A DNA stretch of 64,000 nt from JBGAHD01 sp044226395 (lineage in GTDB: Bacteria > Pseudomonadota > Gammaproteobacteria > Xanthomonadales > Ahniellaceae): assembly GCA_044226395.1 (NCBI GenBank), contig JBGAHD010000001.1, forward strand, positions 620,001-684,000, read 5' to 3'. Within the stretch, counting starts at the first letter, position 1. The number at the start of each line of letters is the position of its first letter. The notes beneath the pieces are model-generated. The model searched no databases. It was not told the origin of the DNA and worked only from the letters and a program-made list of their open reading frames with translations. Made by a program: the position numbers and the translations under genes. This document shows positions 8,503 through 17,910 of this stretch, in pieces.

Positions 8503-10914
8503 ATGTTGATCCAACGCACGATTCTGGCCACGGTGCTGGCCAGTTCCATGGCCCTTGGCAGTCAGGTGACCCTGGCGGCCGGGGTGGGCTCAAATGCTCA
8601 TCACGCGTATCCGAACTTGCTCGAAGACGCGGGTCTTGCCGCGGCGCGCGCGGCGACCCCGTCGCCCGATGCCGCGATTTCCAGCCTCGACTCGCAGCTG
8701 CCGCGCGAAATCGAGTCCAACAACACCGCCGCCACGGCGACGACGATGCTGCTCAGCGGCGACGCGGCGCGCATCCAGGGCACGATCAACGCGGTCGGTG
8801 ACGTCGATTACTTCAGCATCACCGCCCAGGCGGGCGATCGCTTGTTCACCGCCACCACCACCTCGTCGAGCGCCGACAGCGGCGACACCGTGCTGTCGGT
8901 GATCGCGCCCAACGGCACCACGATTCTCGAAACCGACAACGACGATGGCGTGCAAGGCGAGCAGGCCTCGAGCATCGCCGGCCTCGTGCTGCCGACCGCG
9001 GGCACGTACTACCTGCGCGTGAGCGAGAACGGCAATGACGCGCGCGTGCTGCCGTATCGCCTGTACGCGCAGTTGCAGCGTGGCGTGCCCTTGGCCGAAG
9101 TCGAGCCCAATGACATCAGCGCCCAAGCCCTGAGCATCGATGGCAATCACTTTGCCTCGGGCAGTCTGTCGTCCACCGACCAACGCGACTTCTACAAGAT
9201 TCTTCTGAACGCGGGCGACACGGTGATGATGTCGATCGACGAGGATCCGGAGCGCGATGGCACGGACTCGGCGATTCGCCTCAACTTCGGCGAACCCAGC
9301 GCCTCGTTCGAGGTATCGGCCCAGGATCCGGGCAGCGCGGGCCAACCCGATTCGCAGTTCCTGATCCACACCGTTCGCCAAGGCGGCGTGTTCTACAAGA
9401 TCTATCCCGACGCGCAGGGTGGCGCTGGCGGCAGCTATCACTTGAGCGTGACCGTGTTCCCCGCCTTGGTGGCTCCGCCGGAGCGTCGCTGCTACTCGGT
9501 CAATAATCCGGGCAATGCCGTCACGCCGCCTGGCGGGGAAGCGCAATTGCCGTTGGTGGTCAATGTCGCCAACCCTGGCTTCATCGACGACGTCAACATC
9601 AGCTTTTCAGGCACCGCCAACACGCAGAGCGATATCTCCCTGCGCTCGCCCGACGGCATCGAGGTGCCGCTGTATCAGAACCTGGCCAATAGCGATGGCT
9701 CGGCGCAGTTGACGTTCGACGACGAGGCGGCCACGCCCGTGGGCACGCCGGCGCTGGGCGGGCAGTCGATGATTCGATGGCACTTCCAGCCGCAGGGCGC
9801 GGCGCGACTGTCGTGGTTCGATGGCACGCGTCCCAATGGCACCTGGCAGTTGATCGCGCGGGACGACGCCGTCAGCAGTCCGGCCACCACGATCATCAAT
9901 CCCACGCTGACCATCTGCGAACGCCCCGTACCGCCGACCTGCCCCTCGGGCACCGCGCCGTACACGGCCTATACCAGCGACTTCGAGACCTCCAGCGGTG
10001 GCATGACGCATTCCGGCGCGCAGGATCAGTGGGCGCAGGGCTTGCCGAGCGGTTCGGCCATCGCCGATTGCGCGTCAGGCAGCAGTTGCTGGAAGACCAA
10101 TCTCACCGGCAACTACGCGTCGAACAGCATCCAGAACCTGGTGTCCTCGCCGATCAACCTGGCGATGCTGCAGCCGCCGCTGATCGTCAACTGGGCGCAG
10201 AAATATCAGCTCGAAGCGGCCGCGGCCGACAACTTCACCGTCGATGCCGAACAAGTCGGCGGCGCGGCCGTCTCGCGGTTGTTCGAGCACATCGATGGCA
10301 CGATGCAGTCGAGCCTGGGCTCGGGCCCGACCACTATCGATATCGCGGCCGGCTGGGCGTTCCAGTCCGCGCGCGTCGATGAGTTCGCGGGTCAGAACCT
10401 GCGTCTGCGCTTCCGCCTCGACAGCAATGCCACCACCCAGTTCGCCGGTGCCGCCATCGACGATGTCAGCGTGACTGGTTGCCGCAGCACGACGCAAGTC
10501 GACGCCAGCGTCGCGATCAGCGATGGCACCAGTTCGGTGATCGTGCCCAGCGGTTCGGTGACCTACCAGATCGTGGCCAGCAATCCGGGCCCGGCCGACA
10601 CGCAGGCCAATCTCGCGGTGACCTTCGGCACCGGCGCGGTGTGTACGTGGACGGCGACGTACAGCAACAACGCCACGGGCGCGGCCTCGGGCTCGGGCAA
10701 TATCGCCCAGACCTTGAACATGCCGTTCACCTCGCAGGCGTTCTTCACCGCGGTGTGCCATTTCCCGGCGCTGCAATCGGGCACCACCACGACCACCGCG
10801 ACGCTCACCACCACGGGCTCGGTGTCGGACACCAACCTGAGCAACAACACGGCGTCGGACACCAATACGTTCCTGCCGGCCAACGACACCATGTACTCCG
10901 ACGGTTTCGAATAA
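8503..10914 (+). CDS. Secreted PPC / P-domain / MAM-like / DUF11 protein, paralogue 1, DGFE tail
   Basis: 803 aa. Signal peptide (MLIQRTILATVLASSMALGS...). About residues 60-160 form a bacterial pre-peptidase C-terminal (PPC) domain (EIESNNTAATAT...GDVDYFSITAQAGD...YYLRVSENGNDARVLPY), followed by a second PPC-like segment to about 325. About 335-480 is a proprotein-convertase P domain (VNISFSGTANTQSDISLRS, RLSWFDGTRPNGTWQLIARD). About 490-665 is a MAM-like jelly roll (CWKTNLTGNYASNS), and 665-790 a DUF11 Ig-like domain. It ends NDTMYSDGFE. PPC and P domains normally flank subtilases, but no protease domain is present. First of three tandem paralogues; likely an exported or surface protein of unknown role. 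Confidence 0.8.
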   Translation: MLIQRTILATVLASSMALGSQVTLAAGVGSNAHHAYPNLLEDAGLAAARAATPSPDAAISSLDSQLPREIESNNTAATATTMLLSGDAARIQGTINAVGDVDYFSITAQAGDRLFTATTTSSSADSGDTVLSVIAPNGTTILETDNDDGVQGEQASSIAGLVLPTAGTYYLRVSENGNDARVLPYRLYAQLQRGVPLAEVEPNDISAQALSIDGNHFASGSLSSTDQRDFYKILLNAGDTVMMSIDEDPERDGTDSAIRLNFGEPSASFEVSAQDPGSAGQPDSQFLIHTVRQGGVFYKIYPDAQGGAGGSYHLSVTVFPALVAPPERRCYSVNNPGNAVTPPGGEAQLPLVVNVANPGFIDDVNISFSGTANTQSDISLRSPDGIEVPLYQNLANSDGSAQLTFDDEAATPVGTPALGGQSMIRWHFQPQGAARLSWFDGTRPNGTWQLIARDDAVSSPATTIINPTLTICERPVPPTCPSGTAPYTAYTSDFETSSGGMTHSGAQDQWAQGLPSGSAIADCASGSSCWKTNLTGNYASNSIQNLVSSPINLAMLQPPLIVNWAQKYQLEAAAADNFTVDAEQVGGAAVSRLFEHIDGTMQSSLGSGPTTIDIAAGWAFQSARVDEFAGQNLRLRFRLDSNATTQFAGAAIDDVSVTGCRSTTQVDASVAISDGTSSVIVPSGSVTYQIVASNPGPADTQANLAVTFGTGAVCTWTATYSNNATGAASGSGNIAQTLNMPFTSQAFFTAVCHFPALQSGTTTTTATLTTTGSVSDTNLSNNTASDTNTFLPANDTMYSDGFE

Positions 10915-10937
10915 CAACACCCCCGTGGCACCGACTT

Positions 10938-10961
10938 GGGAGGCGACGTGAGTCGCCTCCC
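10938..10961 (+). terminator. Rho-independent terminator after paralogue 1
   Basis: Stem GGGAGGCGAC / GTCGCCTCCC with loop GTGA, followed directly by CTTTTTGTTT. The only fully canonical intrinsic terminator I found in the window. Confidence 0.9.
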
Positions 10962-11044
10962 CTTTTTGTTTCCAAAATCGCCCCCTGCTTCCGCCGATCC
11001 ATTTGCCGTCCGCGCAACTAAGGCACCTATAGAGCCTCATTTCG

Positions 11045-11077
11045 TGACAGTCGCGGCGGCGAACTCCCGCACTGCTG
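11045..11077 (+). promoter_or_regulatory. Conserved upstream element, copy 2
   Basis: TGACAGTC-N13-CCCGCACTGCTG, the counterpart of the element at 8405-8437, 96 bp before the paralogue 2 start. Function unknown. Confidence 0.45.
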
Positions 11078-11140
11078 TTTCGTAGGGTCGCCGCGAAGCC
11101 TTCGACACCCGTCGACCGCGCGCGACCGCTGGGGGTTGGT

Positions 11141-13585
11141 ATGTCGATTCAACGCGGATTTCTCACGACCTTGCTCGCTGGCGCGGTGGTGCTGGCCAGT
11201 CTGAACGTTCGCGCGGATGCGCGGGCCGATCGCCGCGAACAAGCGGCCACGTTCGCGCCGTCGGTGCAAGCATCGACCTCGTCTTCCGCCGGCGAGGCGG
11301 CGATCTCGAGTCTGGATTCGCGTCTGCCGCGCGAAGTCGAGCCCAACGACTCGGCCGCCACCGCCAACGACATGGGCCTGGTCAACGATCAGGCGCAAAT
11401 GCAGGGCACGATCGGAACGATCGGCGATGTCGATTACTTCCGTTTCGTCGCGCAGCCGGGCGACATCCTCTACGCCGCCACCAACAACATCAGCGCCACG
11501 AACATCGGGATTGGCGACACCTACCTGGAAGTCATTGGGCCCGACGGCGCCACCGTCATCGCGAGCGACGACAACAACGGCTCGGCCAATGATTTCTCTT
11601 CCGTGTTGGCTGGTGTCGACCTCCTGGAGGGCGGCACCTACTACCTGCGCGTCACCGAGTCCGGCAATGACGGATTGGTGTTGCCCTATCGCCTCTACCT
11701 GCAGCTACGTCGAGGCATGCCGGCCAACGAGGTCGAACCCAACAACGGCACCAATCTGGTCATGCAGGACCTTGGCGACATCCGTTGGATCGAGGGCAAT
11801 AGCCAACCCGGCCAAGCGGATCCGGACGGGTTCAGTCTGGACTTGAACGCTGGCGATACCTTCGTGGCCATTCTCGATCGACAACCCCATGGCGTCACCC
11901 TCGCGCGCTCGATCAAGATGGAGATCGGTCGATTGGTCGCCGACGGCGTGCTCTTGTCCACGTCGACGAGCGTGAACGACGGCAATCTTCCGGCCGGCGA
12001 ACTGGCATTCACGGCGCGCGACAGCGGTCGCTATTACATCCTGTTGAGCTCGAATAACTTGAACCTTGCGCGGGGCAGGAACTACCAGCTCAGCATCACG
12101 GTATTCCCGGCGCCAACGCCCCTGCCCGGCATGCGATGCACGACGTTTTCCGGCCCGGTCACGCCCATCGTCGACGCCGGCGAGGTAATCGTGCCGATCG
12201 ATGTGAATCTCATCGATCCCGGCCTGGTCGACGATGTCGATCTGGACTTGGAGGTCGTCGACTCCAGCGCGCACGACCTCGACCTGAGTCTGCGTTCGCC
12301 TAGCGGCACCGAGGTTTTGCTGTTTCACGATTTCCTCTCGACGGGCACCGGCGTTTTCGTGTCGGGTCTGATGCTGACCTTCGATGACGAGGCGGCCTTC
12401 ACCACCAACACCATCCTGTCGACGAACATTCCGCCGCAAACGCGTTTTTCGCAGCTGGCGCCGCTCGATTCGCGCTTGTCGTGGTTCGATGGCACGCCGG
12501 CCAATGGCACATGGCAGTTGATGGTCCGGGACGACTCGGTGGGTGGCCTGGTGGGCGCGGTGCAATCGGCCAAGCTGACGATCTGCGAGCGACCGCCCGA
12601 ACCGCAATGTCCGACGGGCACCGCGCCGTACACCGTGTACGACTCGGCCTCGTTCGAAGGCGGCAATGTCGGCTTCACCCATGTCGGCTCGCAAGATCAA
12701 TGGGCGCTCGGCCAGCCTTCGGGCTCGGCGATCGCGAGCTGCGCCACGGGCAACGCGTGCTGGAAGACCAATCTCACCGGCAACTACGCCGCCAGCAGCG
12801 TGCAGAACCTGTTGTCGCCGCCCATCGATCTGCGTCTGGTCACCGGCCCTCTCTACGCGCGCTGGTCACAGGCCTACCAGATGGACACTGTCTTGAACGA
12901 CCATTTCTACGTTGATGCCGAACTGGTTGGCGGCGCCACGACATCGCGTCTGTTCGAACACCTCGATCAGGCCATGACCGCTTCCCTGGGCGTTGGCCCC
13001 ACGGTCGTCGACACGGTCGCGGGCTGGTCGCGGCAATCGGCGCGCATCGATGAGTTCGCCGGCCTGCCCGTGCGTCTGCGCTTTCACCTCGACAGCGATG
13101 CCGCCACGGAATTCGCCGGCGCCGCCATCGACGACGTCAGCATCGTCGGGTGCCGCAGCACCACGCAGGCCGACACCAGCATCACGATCAGCGATGGCGC
13201 GACGTCGATCCATGTGCCCGGCGGCGTGGTGACCTACAACATCGTCGCCAACAATGCCGGGCCCGCCGACACCACGGCGGAGATCATCGTCAACTTCGGA
13301 GACACGGCGCAATGCACGTGGACCGCGACGTTCGATCCCGGCGCCTCCGGTCCGTCCTCCGGCAGCGGTCCGATCGATGTCGGCATGTACATGCCACTGA
13401 ACAGCAACGTCTACATCGTCGCCACCTGCCAGTTCCCGCTGCTGCAGTCAGGCACCACGACCACGATGGCGAGCATCGCCACCGTGGATCCGGTCGCGGA
13501 CACCCAGCAAGCGAACAACGTCGCCACCGATATCAACACGTTCATTCCGGCGAACGAAACCGTGTTCTCCGACGGTTTCGAATGA
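11141..13585 (+). CDS. Secreted PPC / P-domain / MAM-like / DUF11 protein, paralogue 2, DGFE tail
   Basis: 814 aa with the same architecture as the gene upstream: signal peptide (MSIQRGFLTTLLAGAVVLAS), PPC (EVEPNDSAATANDMG...GDVDYFRFVAQPGD...YYLRVTESGNDGLVLPY), PPC-like segment, P domain (LDLSLRSPSGTEVLLF, RLSWFDGTPANGTWQLMVRD), MAM-like domain with CWKTNLTGNYAASS, DUF11, and terminal NETVFSDGFE. A GGGGGTT stretch precedes the ATG, as in paralogue 1. It is separated from paralogue 1 by a true terminator, so probably transcribed independently from its own promoter region. No catalytic domain. Confidence 0.8.
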   Translation: MSIQRGFLTTLLAGAVVLASLNVRADARADRREQAATFAPSVQASTSSSAGEAAISSLDSRLPREVEPNDSAATANDMGLVNDQAQMQGTIGTIGDVDYFRFVAQPGDILYAATNNISATNIGIGDTYLEVIGPDGATVIASDDNNGSANDFSSVLAGVDLLEGGTYYLRVTESGNDGLVLPYRLYLQLRRGMPANEVEPNNGTNLVMQDLGDIRWIEGNSQPGQADPDGFSLDLNAGDTFVAILDRQPHGVTLARSIKMEIGRLVADGVLLSTSTSVNDGNLPAGELAFTARDSGRYYILLSSNNLNLARGRNYQLSITVFPAPTPLPGMRCTTFSGPVTPIVDAGEVIVPIDVNLIDPGLVDDVDLDLEVVDSSAHDLDLSLRSPSGTEVLLFHDFLSTGTGVFVSGLMLTFDDEAAFTTNTILSTNIPPQTRFSQLAPLDSRLSWFDGTPANGTWQLMVRDDSVGGLVGAVQSAKLTICERPPEPQCPTGTAPYTVYDSASFEGGNVGFTHVGSQDQWALGQPSGSAIASCATGNACWKTNLTGNYAASSVQNLLSPPIDLRLVTGPLYARWSQAYQMDTVLNDHFYVDAELVGGATTSRLFEHLDQAMTASLGVGPTVVDTVAGWSRQSARIDEFAGLPVRLRFHLDSDAATEFAGAAIDDVSIVGCRSTTQADTSITISDGATSIHVPGGVVTYNIVANNAGPADTTAEIIVNFGDTAQCTWTATFDPGASGPSSGSGPIDVGMYMPLNSNVYIVATCQFPLLQSGTTTTMASIATVDPVADTQQANNVATDINTFIPANETVFSDGFE

Positions 13586-13601
13586 CGCGCGATCAGGCCC
13601 T

Positions 13602-13627
13602 CGAGGGGCGGCATCGGCCGCCCCTCG
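13602..13627 (+). terminator. Hairpin after paralogue 2
   Basis: Arms CGAGGGGCGG and CCGCCCCTCG with loop CATCGG, 16 bp after the stop codon, no T-run. Likely a 3'-end structure. Confidence 0.55.
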
Positions 13628-13773
13628 CACGGACCTGCGTCGCCAACATCGCGCGGTCTCGGCATCCGCGCCGCGCGACCTGACACCAAGTTCGAGAAAT
13701 CGGCGCAACCCCTTCCAGGGTGCCGCCCTTGAAGGTCGATCCCGTCGATCATGCGCGGCCCACTCCTGGGACC

Positions 13774-16158
13774 ATGACAGCGCTTCGATTCGCCTTGATC
13801 CAATGCCTCGCGACGGTCGTCGTGCTCGCCGGCACGACGGCGCACGCCCGATCCGCCGCCGACACCACTTCGTTCAATATTCAAGGGGCATCGCCCCCCA
13901 TCGTCGCCACCACCAGCGCGCCGATCTCCAGCCTCGATCCGCGCGTGCCTCGCGAAATCGAAGCCAACGACACCGCGGCCACGGCCACGCCCATCGACAT
14001 GTCAGACGATCAGTACCGCATTCAGGGCACGATCGATCCCATCGGCGATGTCGACTACTACGTCTTCTTCGCGCGCGCGGGTGATCGCGTCGATCTCGCC
14101 ACGATCACCGCGTCGAGTGTCGCGAGCACCGACACCGTGATCGACCTGATCGCCAGCGACGGCGTCACCGTGATCGAGAGCGACGACAACGACGGCTCGC
14201 AGACCGACCTCGCCTCATCGATCTCGGGCCGACTCTTGCCGAGCGCGGGCAACTACTTCGTGCGCGTGCGCGAGCAAGGCGATGACGCACGCGTGCTGCC
14301 GTATGTCCTGTTCGCGCGATTGCAGCGCGACGCGCCCTCGGTCGACATCGAACCCAACGACGATGTGTTCACCCAACAGACGCTGGGCGATGGGCGCTTG
14401 CTCGTCGGCACGGTGGGCGGCGCGGACACGCGCGATCAATTCGCGCTGCGAGGCGTCATCGCCCGGGGCTTCCTTGTCGCCTGGCTCGACCTCGATCCCG
14501 ATCGCGATGGCGTGGTCAGCCAGGCGCGCTTGCGCTTCGAGCCACCGGGCGGCCCGGGCGTCGATCCGGTGTTCGAATTTCCCGAACCGACATTCGGGTC
14601 ATCACCGGTGTCGCGGGTGCTGATCTATCCCGTCGCGCCCAATGGCACGAATACCTCGACCGTGGTCGTCGAAAGCGAAGGCCTGATTGGTGGTGACTAT
14701 CGTCTGAGCCTGGCCTCGTTTCCGCCGCCCGTTTCTCCGCCGGATCGTCGCTGCACGACGGTGTCCGACAGTGCCTCGACCACGATTGCCGATGGCGGCG
14801 AACTTCGACTGCATTTCACCTTCCTGCCCTTCGATCCGCGCCCCGTCGACGGCGTGACCCTCAACACGTTCGTCCAAGGCGGCGAGCCGGGAGATTTCAG
14901 CTACGTGCTGCGTTCGCCCTCGGGCATCGAAGTGCCCTTGCTGCGCGACTTGCCGCCCGTAAGCAACCGCCCCTTCGGCAACTTCTTCGATGACCGCGCG
15001 CTGATGCCCGGCGTGCCGACGCAACGTGGCCTGACCATGCCTCAGGACGGTGCGCGGCTGTCGTGGTTCAACGGTTCACCGCCCAACGGCATCTGGACCT
15101 TGATCGTGCGCGACAAGCCCAATCAAGCCGCGCGTCCGATGACGATCTCGGCCTTTCTGGGCGTGTGCGAACAACCGCCGCCGCCGGCCTGCCCGATCAA
15201 CACCGAGCCCTATGTCGCCTACGCCACCCCGTTCGAGGACGGCGATGCGGGCTTCTCGCATTCCGGTCGACTCGATCAATGGCAACGCGGCCAGCCGTCG
15301 GGCGGTTTGATCGCGAGTTGCGCCTCGGGCAATGCCTGCTGGAAGACCAATCTCACCGGCGACTACGCGCCCAACAGCGATCAGAACCTGATTTCGCCAC
15401 CGATCGATCTGCGCATTCTGACCGGCCCGATCCTCGTGAACTGGGCGCAGAACTACCAATTGCAGAGCGCCGATCACGACAACTTCGTCGTCGACGCGCA
15501 ACGGGCCGACGGCAGCGCGGGCACGCGTTTGTTCGAACACATCGACGGCGACATGGCGACCTTCGCCACCACGCCGCGCGTCGATAGCGTCGCGGGCTGG
15601 TCGCAGCAACGCGCGCGCGTCGACGAGTTCGCGGGTCAATCGATGCGCTTGCGCTTTCATCTGGACAGCGACGCGGCCACGCAATTGGCCGGCGCCGCGA
15701 TCGACGATGTCAGCGTCACCGGCTGCCGCAGCACCGTCGCCACCGATGCGTCGGTGGCGATCAGCGATGGCCTGACCGTGATTCCCGTGCCCAGCGGACA
15801 GGTCGAGTACCGCATCGTCGCGAGCAATGCGGGACCGGCCGACTCACCGGCGAATCTCACCGTGACCTTCGGCGTCGGCGCCCTTTGCACGTGGACCGCG
15901 ACGTATGCCGGTGGCGCCAGCGGTCCCGACGCGGGCAGCGGCGACATCGCGGCGACGTTGAACTTGCCGCTCAATGCCCAAGCCTTCTTCACTGCGCGCT
16001 GCGACTTCCCAGAACGACGCGTCGGCACCACGGAGACTCGCGCCACGCTCACCACCGGCGGCACCGTGAGCGACGTCAATCTGGCCAATAACACGGCCAG
16101 TGACATCAACACCTTCGACCCCGCGCCCGACGCGGTGTTTTCCGACGGCTTCGAATAG
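13774..16158 (+). CDS. Secreted PPC / P-domain / MAM-like / DUF11 protein, paralogue 3, DGFE tail
   Basis: 794 aa from ATG 13774, chosen because the signal peptide (MTALRFALIQCLATVVVLAG) starts there; the 18 codons upstream in frame look non-coding. Same domain order: PPC (EIEANDTAATATPIDM...GDVDYYVFFARAGD), a diverged second PPC-like segment, a P domain (SYVLRSPSGIEVPLL, RLSWFNGSPPNGIWTLIVRD), MAM-like CWKTNLTGDYAPNS, DUF11, terminal PDAVFSDGFE. It lacks the upstream element shared by the first two genes and may be read from a different promoter or through the array. Function unknown. Confidence 0.8.
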   Translation: MTALRFALIQCLATVVVLAGTTAHARSAADTTSFNIQGASPPIVATTSAPISSLDPRVPREIEANDTAATATPIDMSDDQYRIQGTIDPIGDVDYYVFFARAGDRVDLATITASSVASTDTVIDLIASDGVTVIESDDNDGSQTDLASSISGRLLPSAGNYFVRVREQGDDARVLPYVLFARLQRDAPSVDIEPNDDVFTQQTLGDGRLLVGTVGGADTRDQFALRGVIARGFLVAWLDLDPDRDGVVSQARLRFEPPGGPGVDPVFEFPEPTFGSSPVSRVLIYPVAPNGTNTSTVVVESEGLIGGDYRLSLASFPPPVSPPDRRCTTVSDSASTTIADGGELRLHFTFLPFDPRPVDGVTLNTFVQGGEPGDFSYVLRSPSGIEVPLLRDLPPVSNRPFGNFFDDRALMPGVPTQRGLTMPQDGARLSWFNGSPPNGIWTLIVRDKPNQAARPMTISAFLGVCEQPPPPACPINTEPYVAYATPFEDGDAGFSHSGRLDQWQRGQPSGGLIASCASGNACWKTNLTGDYAPNSDQNLISPPIDLRILTGPILVNWAQNYQLQSADHDNFVVDAQRADGSAGTRLFEHIDGDMATFATTPRVDSVAGWSQQRARVDEFAGQSMRLRFHLDSDAATQLAGAAIDDVSVTGCRSTVATDASVAISDGLTVIPVPSGQVEYRIVASNAGPADSPANLTVTFGVGALCTWTATYAGGASGPDAGSGDIAATLNLPLNAQAFFTARCDFPERRVGTTETRATLTTGGTVSDVNLANNTASDINTFDPAPDAVFSDGFE

Positions 16159-16174
16159 GCCTCGGAAAGCTCAT

Positions 16175-16200
16175 GGAGCGGTGGCACCGGCCACCGCTCC
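16175..16200 (+). terminator. Hairpin after paralogue 3
   Basis: Arms GGAGCGGTGG and CCACCGCTCC with loop CACCGG, 16 bp after the stop: the same distance and nearly the same loop as the hairpin after paralogue 2. No T-run. Confidence 0.55.
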
Positions 16201-16358
16201 GGTTGAGCCCGACGAGCTTCGATCGAGGCCATCCCCCCCGCTTCACGCCGACCCGCCGTAACTCGAGTCGCCACGAAACTCGCCACGCGACGCGAAACGA
16301 CTCGGCAAACACCACCCACCATCTACTCAGCCCGCGACGCATGCGTCATCATGCGCGC

Positions 16359-17894
16359 ATGAGCGAGATCGTCCTGACCACCTTGAACGCGCGCTATGCC
16401 CACGCCTCGCTGGGCCTGCGCTATCTGCGCGCCAACCTGGGCGAACTGCGCGAACGCTGCGTGATCCGCGAATTCGTGATCGGTCAGAAGACCGAGGAGA
16501 TCGCCGAGCAACTTCTCGCAGGCTCGCCGCGCGTGATCGGCTTGGGCGTGTACATCTGGAACGTCGAGGAATGCACACGCCTGGTCGCTCAGCTCAAGAC
16601 CTTGGCGCCGGACATCGTGATCGTGCTCGGTGGCCCCGAAGTTAGTTACGAGGTCGACGAACAGCGCATCTGCGCGCTCGCCGACTACGTCATCACCGGC
16701 TGGGGCGATGTCAGCTTCGCGCACTTGCTACGCGCCTTGTACGCGGGCGAACGACCGAGAGAGCGCGTGATCGCCGGCGTGCAACCGCCGTTGGCCGCGT
16801 TGACCTTGCCTTACGACGAATACACCGACGAAGACGTGCGTCAGCGGCACCTCTACGTGGAGGCCTCGCGCGGCTGTCCGTTCAAGTGCGAGTTTTGTCT
16901 GTCGGCGCTGGACAAGACGGCGTGGCCGTTTCCGCTCGCGCCTTTTCTCGAGGCGCTGGAAACGCTGTACACGCGCGGCGCGCGGCAATTCAAGTTCGTC
17001 GATCGCACGTTCAATCTCAAGGTCGATACGTCGCTGGCGATTCTGGAGTTCTTTCTGGGCAAGCTCGCCGCCGCGCCTGAAGACCCAGTGTTCGTGCACT
17101 TCGAACTGATCCCCGATCACTTGCCCGACAAGCTCAAGGACGCGATCACGCGGTTTCCCGCGGGCACGCTGCAGTTCGAGATCGGCATTCAAACTTTCGA
17201 TCCGCAAGTGCAAGCGCGCATCTCGCGTCGCCAGAACAATGCCGCCGCCGACGCCAATCTGCGCTGGCTGCGCGAACACACGCAGGCGCATTTGCACGTG
17301 GATCTGATCGCGGGCTTGCCGGGCGAGGACGTGCCGACCTTCGCGGCGGGCTTCGATCGTCTCGTGGCCCTGGCCCCGCACGAAATTCAATTCGGCATTC
17401 TCAAGCGTTTGCGCGGCGCTCCGATCGCGCGGCACACGCGCGATCACGATCTGCGCTTCAACCCCGACCCGCCATACAACATCTTGGCGACGGATCAGAT
17501 CGATTTTCCAACGATGCAGCGCCTGTCGCGCTTCGCGCGCTACTGGGACATGGTCGCCAATTCCGGTCGGCATCCGCGTGGGCGCGCGTTGCTGCTGGGC
17601 GATTCACCGTTCGCGAATTTCCTAGCATTTTCGGATTGGCTCTACGCGCGCGCCGGACGCACGCACGCCATCGCGCACGAACGACTGATTCACCTGCTGC
17701 ACGAACATCTGACTCAGACGCGCGGCCTGGATGAAACCACGGTCAACGAGGCCCTGATCGCCGACTATCGCGCGACCGGCGGCCGTAGCCGCCTCGCTTT
17801 CGAACCGGCTGACGCGCCCTTGCCTTTGCCGCGCGCGGCCAACGCGGGCGCCACGCCTAAGCGTCAAGCACGGCATCTGCGCGGCCACGGCTGA
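16359..17894 (+). CDS. B12-binding-type radical SAM protein
   Basis: 511 aa from ATG 16359 (MSEIVLTTLNARYAHASLGL, a family-typical start; an ATG six codons upstream is an alternative). The N-terminal 140 residues are a Rossmann B12-binding-like domain (VIGLGVYIWNVEE, IVIVLGGPEVSYE). The radical SAM cluster motif is GCPFKCEFC with Cys173, Cys177 and Cys180, followed by a TIM-barrel core (FKFVDRTFNL, FEIGIQTFDPQV) and a C-terminal domain of the DUF4080 type. Such enzymes catalyse radical methylations or rearrangements. The substrate is unknown. Cytoplasmic. Confidence 0.8.
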   Translation: MSEIVLTTLNARYAHASLGLRYLRANLGELRERCVIREFVIGQKTEEIAEQLLAGSPRVIGLGVYIWNVEECTRLVAQLKTLAPDIVIVLGGPEVSYEVDEQRICALADYVITGWGDVSFAHLLRALYAGERPRERVIAGVQPPLAALTLPYDEYTDEDVRQRHLYVEASRGCPFKCEFCLSALDKTAWPFPLAPFLEALETLYTRGARQFKFVDRTFNLKVDTSLAILEFFLGKLAAAPEDPVFVHFELIPDHLPDKLKDAITRFPAGTLQFEIGIQTFDPQVQARISRRQNNAAADANLRWLREHTQAHLHVDLIAGLPGEDVPTFAAGFDRLVALAPHEIQFGILKRLRGAPIARHTRDHDLRFNPDPPYNILATDQIDFPTMQRLSRFARYWDMVANSGRHPRGRALLLGDSPFANFLAFSDWLYARAGRTHAIAHERLIHLLHEHLTQTRGLDETTVNEALIADYRATGGRSRLAFEPADAPLPLPRAANAGATPKRQARHLRGHG

Positions 17895-17910
17895 GGCCGC
17901 GCCGCTTAAA

